NCBI GenBank assembly: GCA_036946415.1
Contig: JAQIJD010000005.1
Coordinates: 191,787 to 255,786, forward strand
Length of the DNA stretch: 64,000 bases
Origin: Sphingomonas_Q fennica_A
Lineage (GTDB): Bacteria > Pseudomonadota > Alphaproteobacteria > Sphingomonadales > Sphingomonadaceae
Direction of reading: 5' to 3'
Within the stretch, counting starts at the first letter, position 1, and every line of letters begins with the position of its first letter. The notes under the pieces were generated by a model. That model was given only the letters and a program-made list of their open reading frames with translations. It was not told the DNA's origin and searched no databases. This document shows, piece after piece, positions 38,922 to 46,690 of this stretch. The translations under genes and the position numbers were made by a program.

Positions 38922-39899
38922 ATGAGTAGGCTTGGATTTCTGGCGGATCGCACCGCCGTGCTGTTCCTGGGCGTCGCGGCGGGGGCGGCGATCGGCTATG
39001 CCTTTGCCGACAGCGCCCGGCCCGAGCGCGAGGTGGTGGTGCTGGACGAGCCGGCCGCTACCGTGGCCGATCGCGGCCCCGCGCCCCCGCCGCCTGTGAT
39101 CGGCGCGCCCGCCGCCACACCCCCCGCCGCTCCGCCGGACGAGGCGCCGCCGCCGCCCACCGCCGCCGCAGCGCCGGTCGTCGCCGCCCCCGCCGAGACC
39201 CCGCCGCCCGCCGACCGGCCGGTGGTGGCGCGCGAGGAGGGCGTCGTGCGCGTCGGCGTGTTCGGCGACAGTTTCGGGGATGGCGTGTGGTCCGCGCTCT
39301 ACCGGCTGCTGCCGGCGAAGGACGGGTTCCGCGTCCTCAAGTTCAGCCAGCAATCGACCGGCTTCACCCGCTATCGCCGGCTTAACCTGCAAGAGCATGA
39401 CGCCGGCCAGATCGCCGCCCAGCCGGTGGAGATTGCGGTCATCTCCTTCGGCGCCAATGATGCGCAGGGCGTCTATGACGGGGGGCGTGCCTATTCCCTC
39501 ATGTCGAAAGGCTGGCAGGAGGTGATCGGCCGGCGGATCGACGCCTATGTGACGATGCTGCGCGACCATGGCGCCACCGTCTATTGGGTCGGTCTCCCCA
39601 AGATGCGCGACGCCGCCTTCGATGCCGATATCGAGGGGATGGACGCCTTCTACGCCGCGCGGATGCGCGCGCTGGGCGTGCCCTTCATCGACGTGCGGCC
39701 GCTGACGGTGGACGGGGAGGGCCAATATGCGCCTTATATGAGCGAGGAGGGCAGCGGCGCACGCAAGCTGTTCCGCGCCAACGATGGCATCCACATGTCG
39801 ATGAACGGCTATCTGCGCATCACCAAGGGCCTCGCGCAGCGCATCCGCGCCGCGACCGAGGCGGCGCGCCATGGCGGTGCGGCGGAGGGGCAGCCATGA
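38922..39899 (+). CDS. DUF459-type SGNH hydrolase-like protein, membrane-anchored
   Basis: A 325-residue protein with one N-terminal membrane anchor (about 11-30), a Pro/Ala-rich linker (about 43-101), then an SGNH fold (about 107-310). Catalytic motifs are GDS at 115-117 (VGVFGDSFGDG), FGANDAQG and the Asp288-His291 pair in NDGIHMSMNGY. DUF459 proteins often accompany MBOAT acyltransferases in O-acetylation systems. The domain would be periplasmic. Its stop overlaps the ATG of the next SGNH gene (ATGA). I chose ATG 38922 over an upstream TTG because it places the anchor at the very N-terminus. Confidence 0.82.
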   Translation: MSRLGFLADRTAVLFLGVAAGAAIGYAFADSARPEREVVVLDEPAATVADRGPAPPPPVIGAPAATPPAAPPDEAPPPPTAAAAPVVAAPAETPPPADRPVVAREEGVVRVGVFGDSFGDGVWSALYRLLPAKDGFRVLKFSQQSTGFTRYRRLNLQEHDAGQIAAQPVEIAVISFGANDAQGVYDGGRAYSLMSKGWQEVIGRRIDAYVTMLRDHGATVYWVGLPKMRDAAFDADIEGMDAFYAARMRALGVPFIDVRPLTVDGEGQYAPYMSEEGSGARKLFRANDGIHMSMNGYLRITKGLAQRIRAATEAARHGGAAEGQP

Positions 39900-41296
39900 T
39901 CGGCGTCGTCGCCGCGCTCGCGCTGGGAACGGGCTGCATGGGCTCGCTGTGCAACCCGCGCGCGCTGGAGCCGCTGTTCGCCAAGCTCCAGCGGCAGGCG
40001 GACCCCGCCCAGCGGCGTGGGCGGCCGGTCCATATCCTCCAGATCGGCGACAGCCATACCGCCGGCGACCAGATCACCGGCGCCTGGCGCGAGACGTTGC
40101 AGGGCCGCTACGGATCGGGCGGGCGGGGGGTGCTGCCGCCCGGCCGGCCCTATGACGGCTTCACGACGCGCGGCGTCACCGCGACGATGACGGGGGCGTG
40201 GCAGATCGCCGCCACCTTCGGCCGCGGCTGGCAGGGCATCCACCCGCCGCTCGGCCTGTCCGCCTACAGCCTGACCTCGCAGACCGCAGGCGACGCGATC
40301 GGCCTTGTCGCCGATTCGAACGAGCGGTTCGATCGCGTCGTCGTCTGCGGCATCGCCGGGCCGGGGGCGGGGGCTGTGTTCGTCAACGTGGGGGCGCTGT
40401 CCGAACGGATCGATTACGGCTCGGCCACGCGCCGGCCCGAATGCAGGACCATCCGCACGCCGGGCCCGGCCGAGCAGGTCGACATATTGGTCGAGGCGGG
40501 GCCGGTGACGCTGACCTCGGTCGGCACGTTCCGCGATGCGGGGGGCGTCGCCGTCTCCAACCTCGGCGTCGTGGGATCCCAGCTCGTCCATTTCTCGCGC
40601 ACCGACGATCAGCTGATCGCTGAGGAATTGCGCGAATATCAGCCTGACATGATCGTCCTCGCCTTCGGCACCAACGAAGGGTTTTCGGGCAATTTCAGTC
40701 CGTTCGAATATGAGATCACGTTGCGAACGCAGATCGGCCGGCTGCGGCGGCTGGCGGGCAACGTGCCCGTCCTGATCGTCGGCGCGCCCGACGCCGCCAG
40801 CCGCCGCGCCGAGATGCGCCGCAACACCCCCGGCGGCGAGGCGCAGGACTGCCCCGGCACGCTGCCGGTGGGGGCGCCTGCCTCGGCGCCTGCGCCGTCA
40901 CCGGCACCGCAAGGTCCGCTGGCCGCGATCATGGCCGCGCTGCGGGGGGAAGAGACGCCGGCCGCGGCACCGGCCGCCGCCCCGTCGGCCAATTATCCGC
41001 CGGGTGCGGTCGTCCAGCCGCTGCCGCCGCCCGATCGGCCCCAGCCCGTCGCGGGTCTGTTCCCGCCGCCGGCGCTGAAGGCGGTGCGCGACGTGCAGCG
41101 GCGCGTGGCGCAGTCGCTGGGCGTCGCCTTCTGGGACTGGGATCAGCGGATGGGCGGGCGCTGCACGTCGGTCGCCTGGGTGCGCGCAAATCCGGCGCTG
41201 ATGCGCAGCGACTACGTGCATTTCACCTCCGCCGGCGGCCGCGACATCGCCGGGCGGTTGCAGGCCGATCTCGACCGCGCGATGCAGGCGCGCTGA
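39896..41296 (+). CDS. SGNH/GDSL hydrolase-family protein, exported
   Basis: A 466-residue protein with an N-terminal export signal (about 1-20). Block I is LQIGDSHTAGDQ (S53), block III is AFGTNEGF and the C-terminal Asp-His pair is in SDYVHFTSAGG (D439, H442). A Pro/Ala-rich insert (about 312-385, PASAPAPSPAPQG and similar) interrupts the domain before the last block. The GDSH/GTNE form is seen in peptidoglycan or polysaccharide acyl-transfer partners of MBOAT proteins. Coupled to the SGNH gene before it and followed 13 nt later by the MBOAT gene, it may transfer the acyl group or trim it (inference). Confidence 0.82.
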   Translation: MIGVVAALALGTGCMGSLCNPRALEPLFAKLQRQADPAQRRGRPVHILQIGDSHTAGDQITGAWRETLQGRYGSGGRGVLPPGRPYDGFTTRGVTATMTGAWQIAATFGRGWQGIHPPLGLSAYSLTSQTAGDAIGLVADSNERFDRVVVCGIAGPGAGAVFVNVGALSERIDYGSATRRPECRTIRTPGPAEQVDILVEAGPVTLTSVGTFRDAGGVAVSNLGVVGSQLVHFSRTDDQLIAEELREYQPDMIVLAFGTNEGFSGNFSPFEYEITLRTQIGRLRRLAGNVPVLIVGAPDAASRRAEMRRNTPGGEAQDCPGTLPVGAPASAPAPSPAPQGPLAAIMAALRGEETPAAAPAAAPSANYPPGAVVQPLPPPDRPQPVAGLFPPPALKAVRDVQRRVAQSLGVAFWDWDQRMGGRCTSVAWVRANPALMRSDYVHFTSAGGRDIAGRLQADLDRAMQAR

Positions 41297-41309
41297 GCCG
41301 CCGCCCCCG

Positions 41310-42722
41310 ATGCTGTTCCCGACGCTCACCTTCGGCCTGTTCTTCCTCGCCGTCTTCGCGGCCGTCTGGGCGGTGCGCGACAACGAGTGGCGCAAGATCC
41401 TGCTGCTGCTCGCCTCCTGGGTCTTCTACGGGGCGTGGGACTGGCGGTTCGTGGCGCTGCTGATCGGTTCGGCCTTCCTCAACTGGGGCTTGGCCCGGCT
41501 GATCGCCGCCGAGCCGGACGAGGGAGAGGGCGGGCGCGGCAAGCTGTTGGTCACGGTCGGGGTGATCGGCAATCTCGCGATCCTCGGCTTCTTCAAATAT
41601 TTCGACTTCTTCCTCGAGCAATTGGGCGTGCTGCTGGCCGGCCTCGGCTTCGGCCGCGATCTGCCGCTGATGCAGATCGTGCTGCCGGTCGGCGTGTCCT
41701 TCTTCACCTTCCAGGGAATGAGCTATCTGATCGACGTCTACCGGCGGCGCGTGCCGGCGGCGTCGCTGCTCGACATCACCCTGCTCATGTCCTTCTTCCC
41801 GCATCTGGTGGCGGGGCCGATCGTGCGCGCCTCGCACCTCGTGCCCCAGTTCCGCGAGCGGCCGACGCTGACCAAGGGCATGGTGACGATGGCGCTGCTG
41901 CTGATCGTCTGGGGATTGTTCAAGAAGGCGGTGGTCGCCTCCGAACTGTCGGTGAACCTCGTCGATCCGGTGTTCTTCGATCCTTCGGCGCACAGCCGCT
42001 TCGATCTGGCGGCCGCGGCCTATGGCTATGCGGCGCAGATCTATTGCGACTTTTCGGCCTATTCGGACATGGCAATCGGCATCGCCGCGCTGCTTGGCTA
42101 CCGCTTCCCCAACAATTTCGACCAGCCCTATCGCGCCGCCAGTTTGCAGGATTTCTGGCGGCGCTGGCACATCAGCCTGTCCAGCTGGCTGCGCGACTAT
42201 CTTTACGTGCCGCTGGGGGGCAATCGCCGCGGCTTCGTCCGCCAGTGTATCAACCTGTTCCTGACGATGGTGATCGGCGGCTTCTGGCACGGCGCCAAAT
42301 GGACGTTCCTGATCTGGGGCGCGATCCACGGGACGGTGCTGGTGATCGAACGCGTCGCCGCACGGCTGCGGGGGGGTGAGGAACCGCTGCTGCCGCGCTG
42401 GGCGGGGGTGATCTTGACCTTCCATGTCGTGCTGGTGGCGTGGGTCTTCTTCCGGGCCGAAAGCTTCGATGGCGCAATGGCTTATCTGGCAGGGCTGTGG
42501 CGCGGTGGCAGCGTCAGCGATGTCGCGACGCCGCTTGGTCTCGTGTTGATCGGCGGTGGGCTGATGATCCATTTCACCCCGCCGCGGCTCGGTCAGCGGA
42601 TCGCGGCGGCGGCGCTGCCGGTGCCGTGGCCGATCCTCGGCATCGCCACGGGGATCGCGATCCTCGTGATCGATGCGATGCGATATGAAGGGGTTGCGCC
42701 CTTCATCTACTATCAGTTCTAA
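41310..42722 (+). CDS. MBOAT-family O-acyltransferase (AlgI/PatA/DltB type)
   Basis: A 470-residue polytopic membrane protein that carries acyl groups across the inner membrane for O-acylation of a cell-envelope polymer. Typical blocks are FLLASWVFYGAWDW-like WVFYGAWDWRFVALL, FFKYFDFF, LPVGVSFFTFQGMSYLIDVY, FPHLVAGPIVRA, QIYCDFSAYSDMAIG and LQDFWRRWHISLSSWLRDY. The catalytic His is in GGFWHGAKWTF, with a second His in WGAIHG. About ten membrane helices are present. It is intact. The two SGNH partners upstream and the small membrane protein downstream complete the set. The acceptor polymer is not known. Confidence 0.93.
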   Translation: MLFPTLTFGLFFLAVFAAVWAVRDNEWRKILLLLASWVFYGAWDWRFVALLIGSAFLNWGLARLIAAEPDEGEGGRGKLLVTVGVIGNLAILGFFKYFDFFLEQLGVLLAGLGFGRDLPLMQIVLPVGVSFFTFQGMSYLIDVYRRRVPAASLLDITLLMSFFPHLVAGPIVRASHLVPQFRERPTLTKGMVTMALLLIVWGLFKKAVVASELSVNLVDPVFFDPSAHSRFDLAAAAYGYAAQIYCDFSAYSDMAIGIAALLGYRFPNNFDQPYRAASLQDFWRRWHISLSSWLRDYLYVPLGGNRRGFVRQCINLFLTMVIGGFWHGAKWTFLIWGAIHGTVLVIERVAARLRGGEEPLLPRWAGVILTFHVVLVAWVFFRAESFDGAMAYLAGLWRGGSVSDVATPLGLVLIGGGLMIHFTPPRLGQRIAAAALPVPWPILGIATGIAILVIDAMRYEGVAPFIYYQF

Positions 42723-42732
42723 GGGGGCGGCG

Positions 42733-43044
42733 ATGGCGCACGACGAACTCCATTCGCCGATCGACTATGAAACCGATGACGAATGGGCGCGCGACGAGCC
42801 GGTTCTCGGCCCCGCTTTCGGCATCATCGCGGTGGCGACGGCGTTCCTCGCCCTCACCAACGCCGTCTCGATCCGCGACTGGGTGGACGAACAGCCGCCG
42901 TCCGCCCGGCAGGCGGTGATGACGGTATGGTCCGATGCGTGGCTGGCGCGCACCGAGGCGATCGGCCTCGCGACGCCGCGCGCCGCGCTGCACGCGCAAT
43001 GGGAGAAGGCGCAGGCGCTGCGCTTGAGCGGCGGGGAGGGCTGA
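42733..43044 (+). CDS. Small single-pass membrane protein of the MBOAT unit
   Basis: A 103-residue protein 10 nt after the MBOAT stop. The first 30 residues are acidic (HSPIDYETDDEWARDE), followed by one membrane helix (about 29-48, FGIIAVATAFLALTNAVSI) and a periplasmic tail. I know no family name. Position and topology suggest an accessory subunit that links the MBOAT protein to the SGNH enzymes (inference). Confidence 0.65.
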   Translation: MAHDELHSPIDYETDDEWARDEPVLGPAFGIIAVATAFLALTNAVSIRDWVDEQPPSARQAVMTVWSDAWLARTEAIGLATPRAALHAQWEKAQALRLSGGEG

Positions 43045-43063
43045 CGCCCCGCCGCGACCGCGA

Positions 43064-43612
43064 TCAGCGGTAGAAGATGTGGCTGCCCAGCGTGGCGACC
43101 GGCGTGCGCGTGCGGAAGAAGGCGTTGCGCTTGCTGTAGGCGGCGTGGAAGAACAGCGCGCCGGGGGCGACCGCCTCTTCCGATCCGTTCAGCGCTTCCA
43201 TCGATACCGCCACCGCGGTCGCCCAGCGCCCGTCCTGCTGCGGCGTATAGCTATCGACATCGAAGAACTGGCCGGCCTGGGCGGCGACGCCGCAGACGCT
43301 GTCGGCGAACTTGCCGGAAGCGACGCGGTTCATCAGCAACTGCGCGACCGCCAGCTGCCCGTCGTGCGACTGGTTGGCGGCTTCGTGGTGGACGACCTTG
43401 GCCATGCATTCCAGCTCGCGCCCGTCGTGGGCGGCGGCGGTCTCGGGCGCCTCGCCGATCGCGGCATAGTCGACCGTCAGTGCGGCTTCTTCGGGAAGGA
43501 CGGCGGCCTGCACCGCCCCCGCCACGCCGATCGTCAGGGGGATGGCCGCCAGAGCTGCCGCAACCCCGAGCCGCTTGGCCGTGATCGTCGAGGACCGCCA
43601 CGAAAACGTCAT
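43064..43612 (-). CDS. SleB-like cell wall hydrolase (Hydrolase_2)
   Basis: A 182-residue exported protein. The N-terminus has a basic start and a hydrophobic stretch (about 15-37). The catalytic domain (about 67-182) has ECMAKVVHHEAANQSHDGQLAVAQLLMNRV, where the Glu of HHEA is the likely acid, and ends GALFFHAAYSKRNAFF. The Hydrolase_2 family includes spore-cortex SleB and many Gram-negative peptidoglycan amidases or transglycosylases of unclear role. No good ribosome site. It lies convergent to the MBOAT unit, 19 nt away. Confidence 0.85.
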   Translation of the reverse strand: MTFSWRSSTITAKRLGVAAALAAIPLTIGVAGAVQAAVLPEEAALTVDYAAIGEAPETAAAHDGRELECMAKVVHHEAANQSHDGQLAVAQLLMNRVASGKFADSVCGVAAQAGQFFDVDSYTPQQDGRWATAVAVSMEALNGSEEAVAPGALFFHAAYSKRNAFFRTRTPVATLGSHIFYR

Positions 43613-43995
43613 TCAAACTACCATCGGATGCGCAAAAGCGAGGGCGGCGGCCCGGAACCGGTGGGCACGCCGTGCGCTGTCACGTCTTGTCGGCCAGGCG
43701 GGAAACGCATGCCTTGGCGGACCGTCAAATCGTCGCCGGGGCCTTTCCGGCGGGTCGCCGCTCGACGCAATGGTTGAGCGGCGAACGGTTGGTCGTCTGC
43801 GGCGACCCGATCCGCCTGCGTAACAGATCGTCAGCGATTTTAACCGGTATAGCGCGGCAAAGGCTTGGTTAACCGCCATTCGCCGCCGGAGACGGGTTAA
43901 CGCGCCAGCCGGCGCTGCGGTGCGGCGCGTTTCGGTGCTAACGCAGGTCGACGGGGCGAGTCGCGGGGCATTCGCCGGGGGACGGGACGACGCGC
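43613..43995. other. 383-nt intergenic region with TTAAC motifs
   Basis: Between two divergent genes. No convincing small gene is seen. Three TTAAC-type motifs occur at 43840-43845 (TTAACC), 43867-43874 (GGTTAACC) and 43896-43901 (GTTAAC), about 28-29 nt apart. These resemble CtrA half-sites of alphaproteobacteria. The rest is GC-rich with short inverted repeats and no clear -35/-10 pair. Confidence 0.4.
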
Positions 43996-45174
43996 GTGAG
44001 TGACGAACAGCGCCAGACCGAGCGGCTGATGGTGACGCAGATCGGGGCCAGCCATCGGCGCGACCGGCTGCTGGCGGCGATGACGATGGCGTCCAGCGTC
44101 GGGCTGATCCTGGCCGCCCCCTTCGCGCTCAGGGCGGGTGCCGAATTCTTCCTGCCGGTGACGGCGGCGCTGGTGATCGCGGTGGCGCTGGTGCCGTTGC
44201 TCGAATGGCTGGAGCGGCGCGGCATGCCGGCGCGGCTGGCGGCATTCGTCTGCCTGATCGTCTTCATCGGCATCGCCAATCTCGCCATCGCGGCGATCGT
44301 GCTACCCGCGACCGACTGGTTCGCGCTGCTGCCGCAGCGGGTCGATCGTATCCGCACCAACCTGTCCCCGATCATCGACCTCTATTCCAGCCTCGAACGG
44401 TTCGTCGACGAGACGACCGCGGCCTTCATGCACAGCCGCCGCAGCACGCACGCGGTGGCGGTGGAGACGCCCAGCTCGATCCTCGGCATCATCGCCGCGT
44501 CCGCCCCGTTCGCGATCATCCAGACCTTCTTCGGGCTGCTCGTCGTCTATTTCTTCCTGTCGGGCTGGACGAAGATGCGGCGCCGCACCATCACCAGCCG
44601 CGGCAGCTTCTCCTCCGCGATGACGACCGCGCGGGTAATCCAGGACGTGGTCGACGCGACGTCCTCCTATCTGCTGACGATCACGCTCATCAATCTCACG
44701 CTCGGCGGTCTGGTCGCGGCGGGCCTGTGGTTCATGCACATGCCGACGCCCCTGATGTGGGGCGGTATCGCCGCGACGCTGAACTACGTGCCCTATATCG
44801 GCCCGATCGTGGCGGCGCTGCTGCTGGCGCTGGGCGGGCTGATGACCTTTTCCGATCCCTGGTATGCGATGCTGCCGGCGGTGATCTTCGTCGGCGTCCA
44901 CCTGATCGAGGCGAATCTCATCACGCCGCTGCTGGTGGCGCGGCGGCTGACGATCAACCCGCTGCTGATCCTGATCGCGCTCAGTTTCTGGGGCTGGGTG
45001 TGGGGGGTGGCCGGCGCCTTGCTGGCAGTGCCGCTGCTGATCATCGCCAAGACGGTGCTCGACGCATCCGGCAAGCCCGATATCGCGAGCTTCCTGTTCG
45101 AGGACGGGACGCTCGCGACCGCCCCCGGCGAGCCAGCGACGAATGAAATCGCGGGCAGCGCAACGCATGGTTGA
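43996..45174 (+). CDS. AI-2E/PerM family transporter
   Basis: A 392-residue membrane protein of the PerM/AI-2E-exporter-like family. Typical blocks are PVTAALVIAVALVPLLEWLE near the start, a periplasmic helical part (about 100-160), ALSF-type NPLLILIALSFWGWVWGVAG and PLLIIAKTVLD at the C-terminus. About eight membrane helices. The substrate is unknown in most members; some export autoinducer-2, others pump Na+ or H+. GTG start at 43996 with a GGGA ribosome site. Its stop lies in the -35 box of the tRNA-Asp promoter. Confidence 0.88.
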   Translation: MSDEQRQTERLMVTQIGASHRRDRLLAAMTMASSVGLILAAPFALRAGAEFFLPVTAALVIAVALVPLLEWLERRGMPARLAAFVCLIVFIGIANLAIAAIVLPATDWFALLPQRVDRIRTNLSPIIDLYSSLERFVDETTAAFMHSRRSTHAVAVETPSSILGIIAASAPFAIIQTFFGLLVVYFFLSGWTKMRRRTITSRGSFSSAMTTARVIQDVVDATSSYLLTITLINLTLGGLVAAGLWFMHMPTPLMWGGIAATLNYVPYIGPIVAALLLALGGLMTFSDPWYAMLPAVIFVGVHLIEANLITPLLVARRLTINPLLILIALSFWGWVWGVAGALLAVPLLIIAKTVLDASGKPDIASFLFEDGTLATAPGEPATNEIAGSATHG

Positions 45175-45199
45175 CAGGCCCCCGGCGCTTTCCTAATGC
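45171..45199 (+). promoter_or_regulatory. Promoter of tRNA-Asp
   Basis: TTGACA at 45171-45176, a 17-nt spacer and TAATGC at 45194-45199, 16 nt before the tRNA. The -35 box is a perfect consensus and overlaps the stop codon of the permease gene. Confidence 0.6.
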
Positions 45200-45214
45200 C
45201 CGCCCACGCTTTCA

Positions 45215-45291
<77 letters not shown>

Positions 45292-45371
45292 TATTCCCGA
45301 AGTCGGCCATGTTTTTCAAAGCCGGAATGTGGTTCGGGTCGCCGATGCGGCAGGAGCGGAATGGAGCGAGC

Positions 45372-45402
45372 AGGCCGGACCCGATGAGGCCCGGCCTTTT
45401 TT
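45372..45402 (+). terminator. Intrinsic terminator after tRNA-Asp
   Basis: Stem AGGCCGG (45372-45378) pairs with CCGGCCT (45391-45397), followed by TTTTTT, a classic intrinsic terminator. It lies 80 nt past the tRNA and also faces the convergent end of the YdcH-like gene. Confidence 0.8.
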
Positions 45403-45414
45403 ATTGACGGATCG

Positions 45415-45567
45415 TCAGCTTTTGGCGATCTCTTCCTTGAGGCGTAGTTTCTGCTTCTTCAGGGTCGCGATCAACGTGTCGTCGGGGGCGGGGCGCTGAT
45501 TCTCGCTGGCGATCCGCGCATCGATGCCGGCATGCTTGGCCTGCAAAGCCTGATGATGTGAATCCAT
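45415..45567 (-). CDS. YdcH-like (DUF465) small protein
   Basis: A 50-residue, charged helical protein of the DUF465/YdcH family (MDSHHQALQAKHAGIDARI, LIATLKKQKLRLKEEIAK). The C-terminal LKKQKLRLKEEI is the family signature. Function unknown. ATG 45567 has a good AAGGAG ribosome site; upstream extension of the frame has no support. A second DUF465 gene lies divergent, 158 nt away. Confidence 0.85.
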   Translation of the reverse strand: MDSHHQALQAKHAGIDARIASENQRPAPDDTLIATLKKQKLRLKEEIAKS

Positions 45568-45725
45568 ACGATCGTCTCCTTCCTCGTTGGTCGGATCGGG
45601 CAATAGATCACCATCCGGCGCGCCTGTCTTCCCCCTAATTGGTCCGGATTCGCCGGGACGACGCTCACCATCGGCCATCCGTGCCAAGCATCGCTTGAGG
45701 CGGCGGGCAACTGGCCGTAACGGGC

Positions 45726-45953
45726 ATGTCGGCAGGGCGGCACAACGGGGGCGGCGTGTACGAGCAGGACACCATCCAGCGCCTCTCGCGGCTCCGGCAG
45801 GAGCATCGCGATCTGGAGGCGGAGATCGACGCGCTGGCGTTCGGGCCGGGGGCGGACCAGATGACGCTGGCGCGCCTCAAGAAACGCAAACTGGCGCTGA
45901 AGGACGAGATCGCGGTGCTGCTAGATCAGATCGTCCCGGACATCATCGCCTGA
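45726..45953 (+). CDS. YdcH-like (DUF465) small protein, second copy
   Basis: A 75-residue protein with the same family signature (LARLKKRKLALKDEIAVLLD). The core is a long helix (about 13-65). The first ten residues (MSAGRHNGGG) look non-conserved, so translation may start at the GTG 45756 (VYEQDTIQRL) with a G-rich ribosome site. It is a paralogue of the gene at 45415-45567 and divergent from it. Function unknown. Confidence 0.82.
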   Translation: MSAGRHNGGGVYEQDTIQRLSRLRQEHRDLEAEIDALAFGPGADQMTLARLKKRKLALKDEIAVLLDQIVPDIIA

Positions 45954-45956
45954 AGG

Positions 45957-45990
45957 TCGCCCCCGCCCCGCCGGTGCGCGGCGGGGGCGA
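45957..45990. terminator. Hairpin between convergent genes
   Basis: TCGCCCCCGCC (from 45957) pairs with GGCGGGGGCGA (to 45990) in an 11-bp stem. It sits 4 nt past the YdcH-like stop and 6 nt before the hsp20 stop, so it can serve both. No T-run. Confidence 0.6.
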
Positions 45991-45995
45991 GGGGA

Positions 45996-46469
45996 TCAGG
46001 CGGCCTCGGCGACCGATTCGACCGCGCGGGGGCCTTCGACCGGTGCCTGATCGCCACCGATGGCGATGCGGCGCGGCTTCTTGTGCTCCGGCACCTCGCG
46101 GACGAGATCGACGTTTAGGAGGCCGTGGTCATAGCCGGCGCCCGTCACGCGGATCGTATCGGCCAGCTGGAAGCGGCGTTCGAACGCGCGCTTGGCGATG
46201 CCGCGGTGCAGGAATTCGCGACGTTCGCCCTCGCCGTCACCAGCGCGGCCGACGATCGTCAGCACATTGTCCTGTACGGTCAGGTCCAGCTCGTCCTGCG
46301 CGAAGCCGGCGACCGCCATCGAGATGCGGTAGGCGCCATCGCCCAGCTTCTCGATATTGTAGGGGGGAAAGGCATCGGCCTCGCCGCGGGTCGCGAAATC
46401 GACCAGGCGGTTGAGGTTCTCGAAGCCGATCGAGGAGCGCAGCAGGGGCGCGAAATCGAGAGTACGCAT
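45996..46469 (-). CDS. Hsp20 small heat-shock protein
   Basis: A 157-residue alpha-crystallin-type chaperone (IbpA-like) that holds unfolding proteins during heat stress. The N-terminus MRTLDFAPLLRSSIGFENL is typical of alphaproteobacterial Hsp20. The alpha-crystallin domain covers about 37-125 (PPYNIEKLGDGAYRISMAVA, RGIAKRAFERRFQLAD, GLLNVDLVREVPE). The C-terminal I-x-I motif is IAI in KPRRIAIGG. Expression is probably controlled twice: an RpoH-type promoter and a ROSE thermometer in the leader (separate entries). Confidence 0.94.
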   Translation of the reverse strand: MRTLDFAPLLRSSIGFENLNRLVDFATRGEADAFPPYNIEKLGDGAYRISMAVAGFAQDELDLTVQDNVLTIVGRAGDGEGERREFLHRGIAKRAFERRFQLADTIRVTGAGYDHGLLNVDLVREVPEHKKPRRIAIGGDQAPVEGPRAVESVAEAA

Positions 46470-46564
46470 CGTTTTTCAATCCTTGAGCAAGCGATTGTCC
46501 AACGGCCCGCGGGATGCCCCGCCGGGCCTGTCAGGCCGCCCCCGGATGCGGGCGACGGCCTGAC
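46470..46564 (-). promoter_or_regulatory. ROSE-type RNA thermometer in the hsp20 leader
   Basis: The leader folds into three hairpins on the minus strand: I at 46530-46564 (GTCAGGCCG/CGGCCTGAC), II at 46504-46528 (GGCCCG/CGGGCC) and III at 46477-46497. Hairpin III pairs CAATCGCTT with AAGGATTG, leaving one G bulged, and so masks the AAGGA ribosome site (46480-46484). The strand opposite the ribosome site contains TCGCT, matching the known ROSE consensus U(U/C)GCU with its bulged G. The start codon is at 46467-46469. This is the established design for heat-induced opening of small heat-shock genes. Confidence 0.82.
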
Positions 46565-46571
46565 GCATGCG

Positions 46572-46601
46572 AAGATTGGAAGCGCCCTCCCGGTCGTCAA
46601 G
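46572..46601 (-). promoter_or_regulatory. RpoH (sigma-32)-type promoter of hsp20
   Basis: On the minus strand CTTG (46598-46601) is followed after 18 nt by CCAATCTT (46572-46579). The alphaproteobacterial RpoH consensus is CTTG, 17-18 nt, CYTATNTNNG. One base differs in the -10 element. The predicted start, about 7 nt further on, falls at the first base of thermometer hairpin I, so promoter and leader agree. Confidence 0.65.
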
Positions 46602-46690
46602 TGGCCGGTTCGGCACGTTAACCCTGTTTGGCCGTTCTCGGGCAAGGGACGCTGTGGCAGGAGGGCGCCCCGCCCACGCGGAGGAGACGG

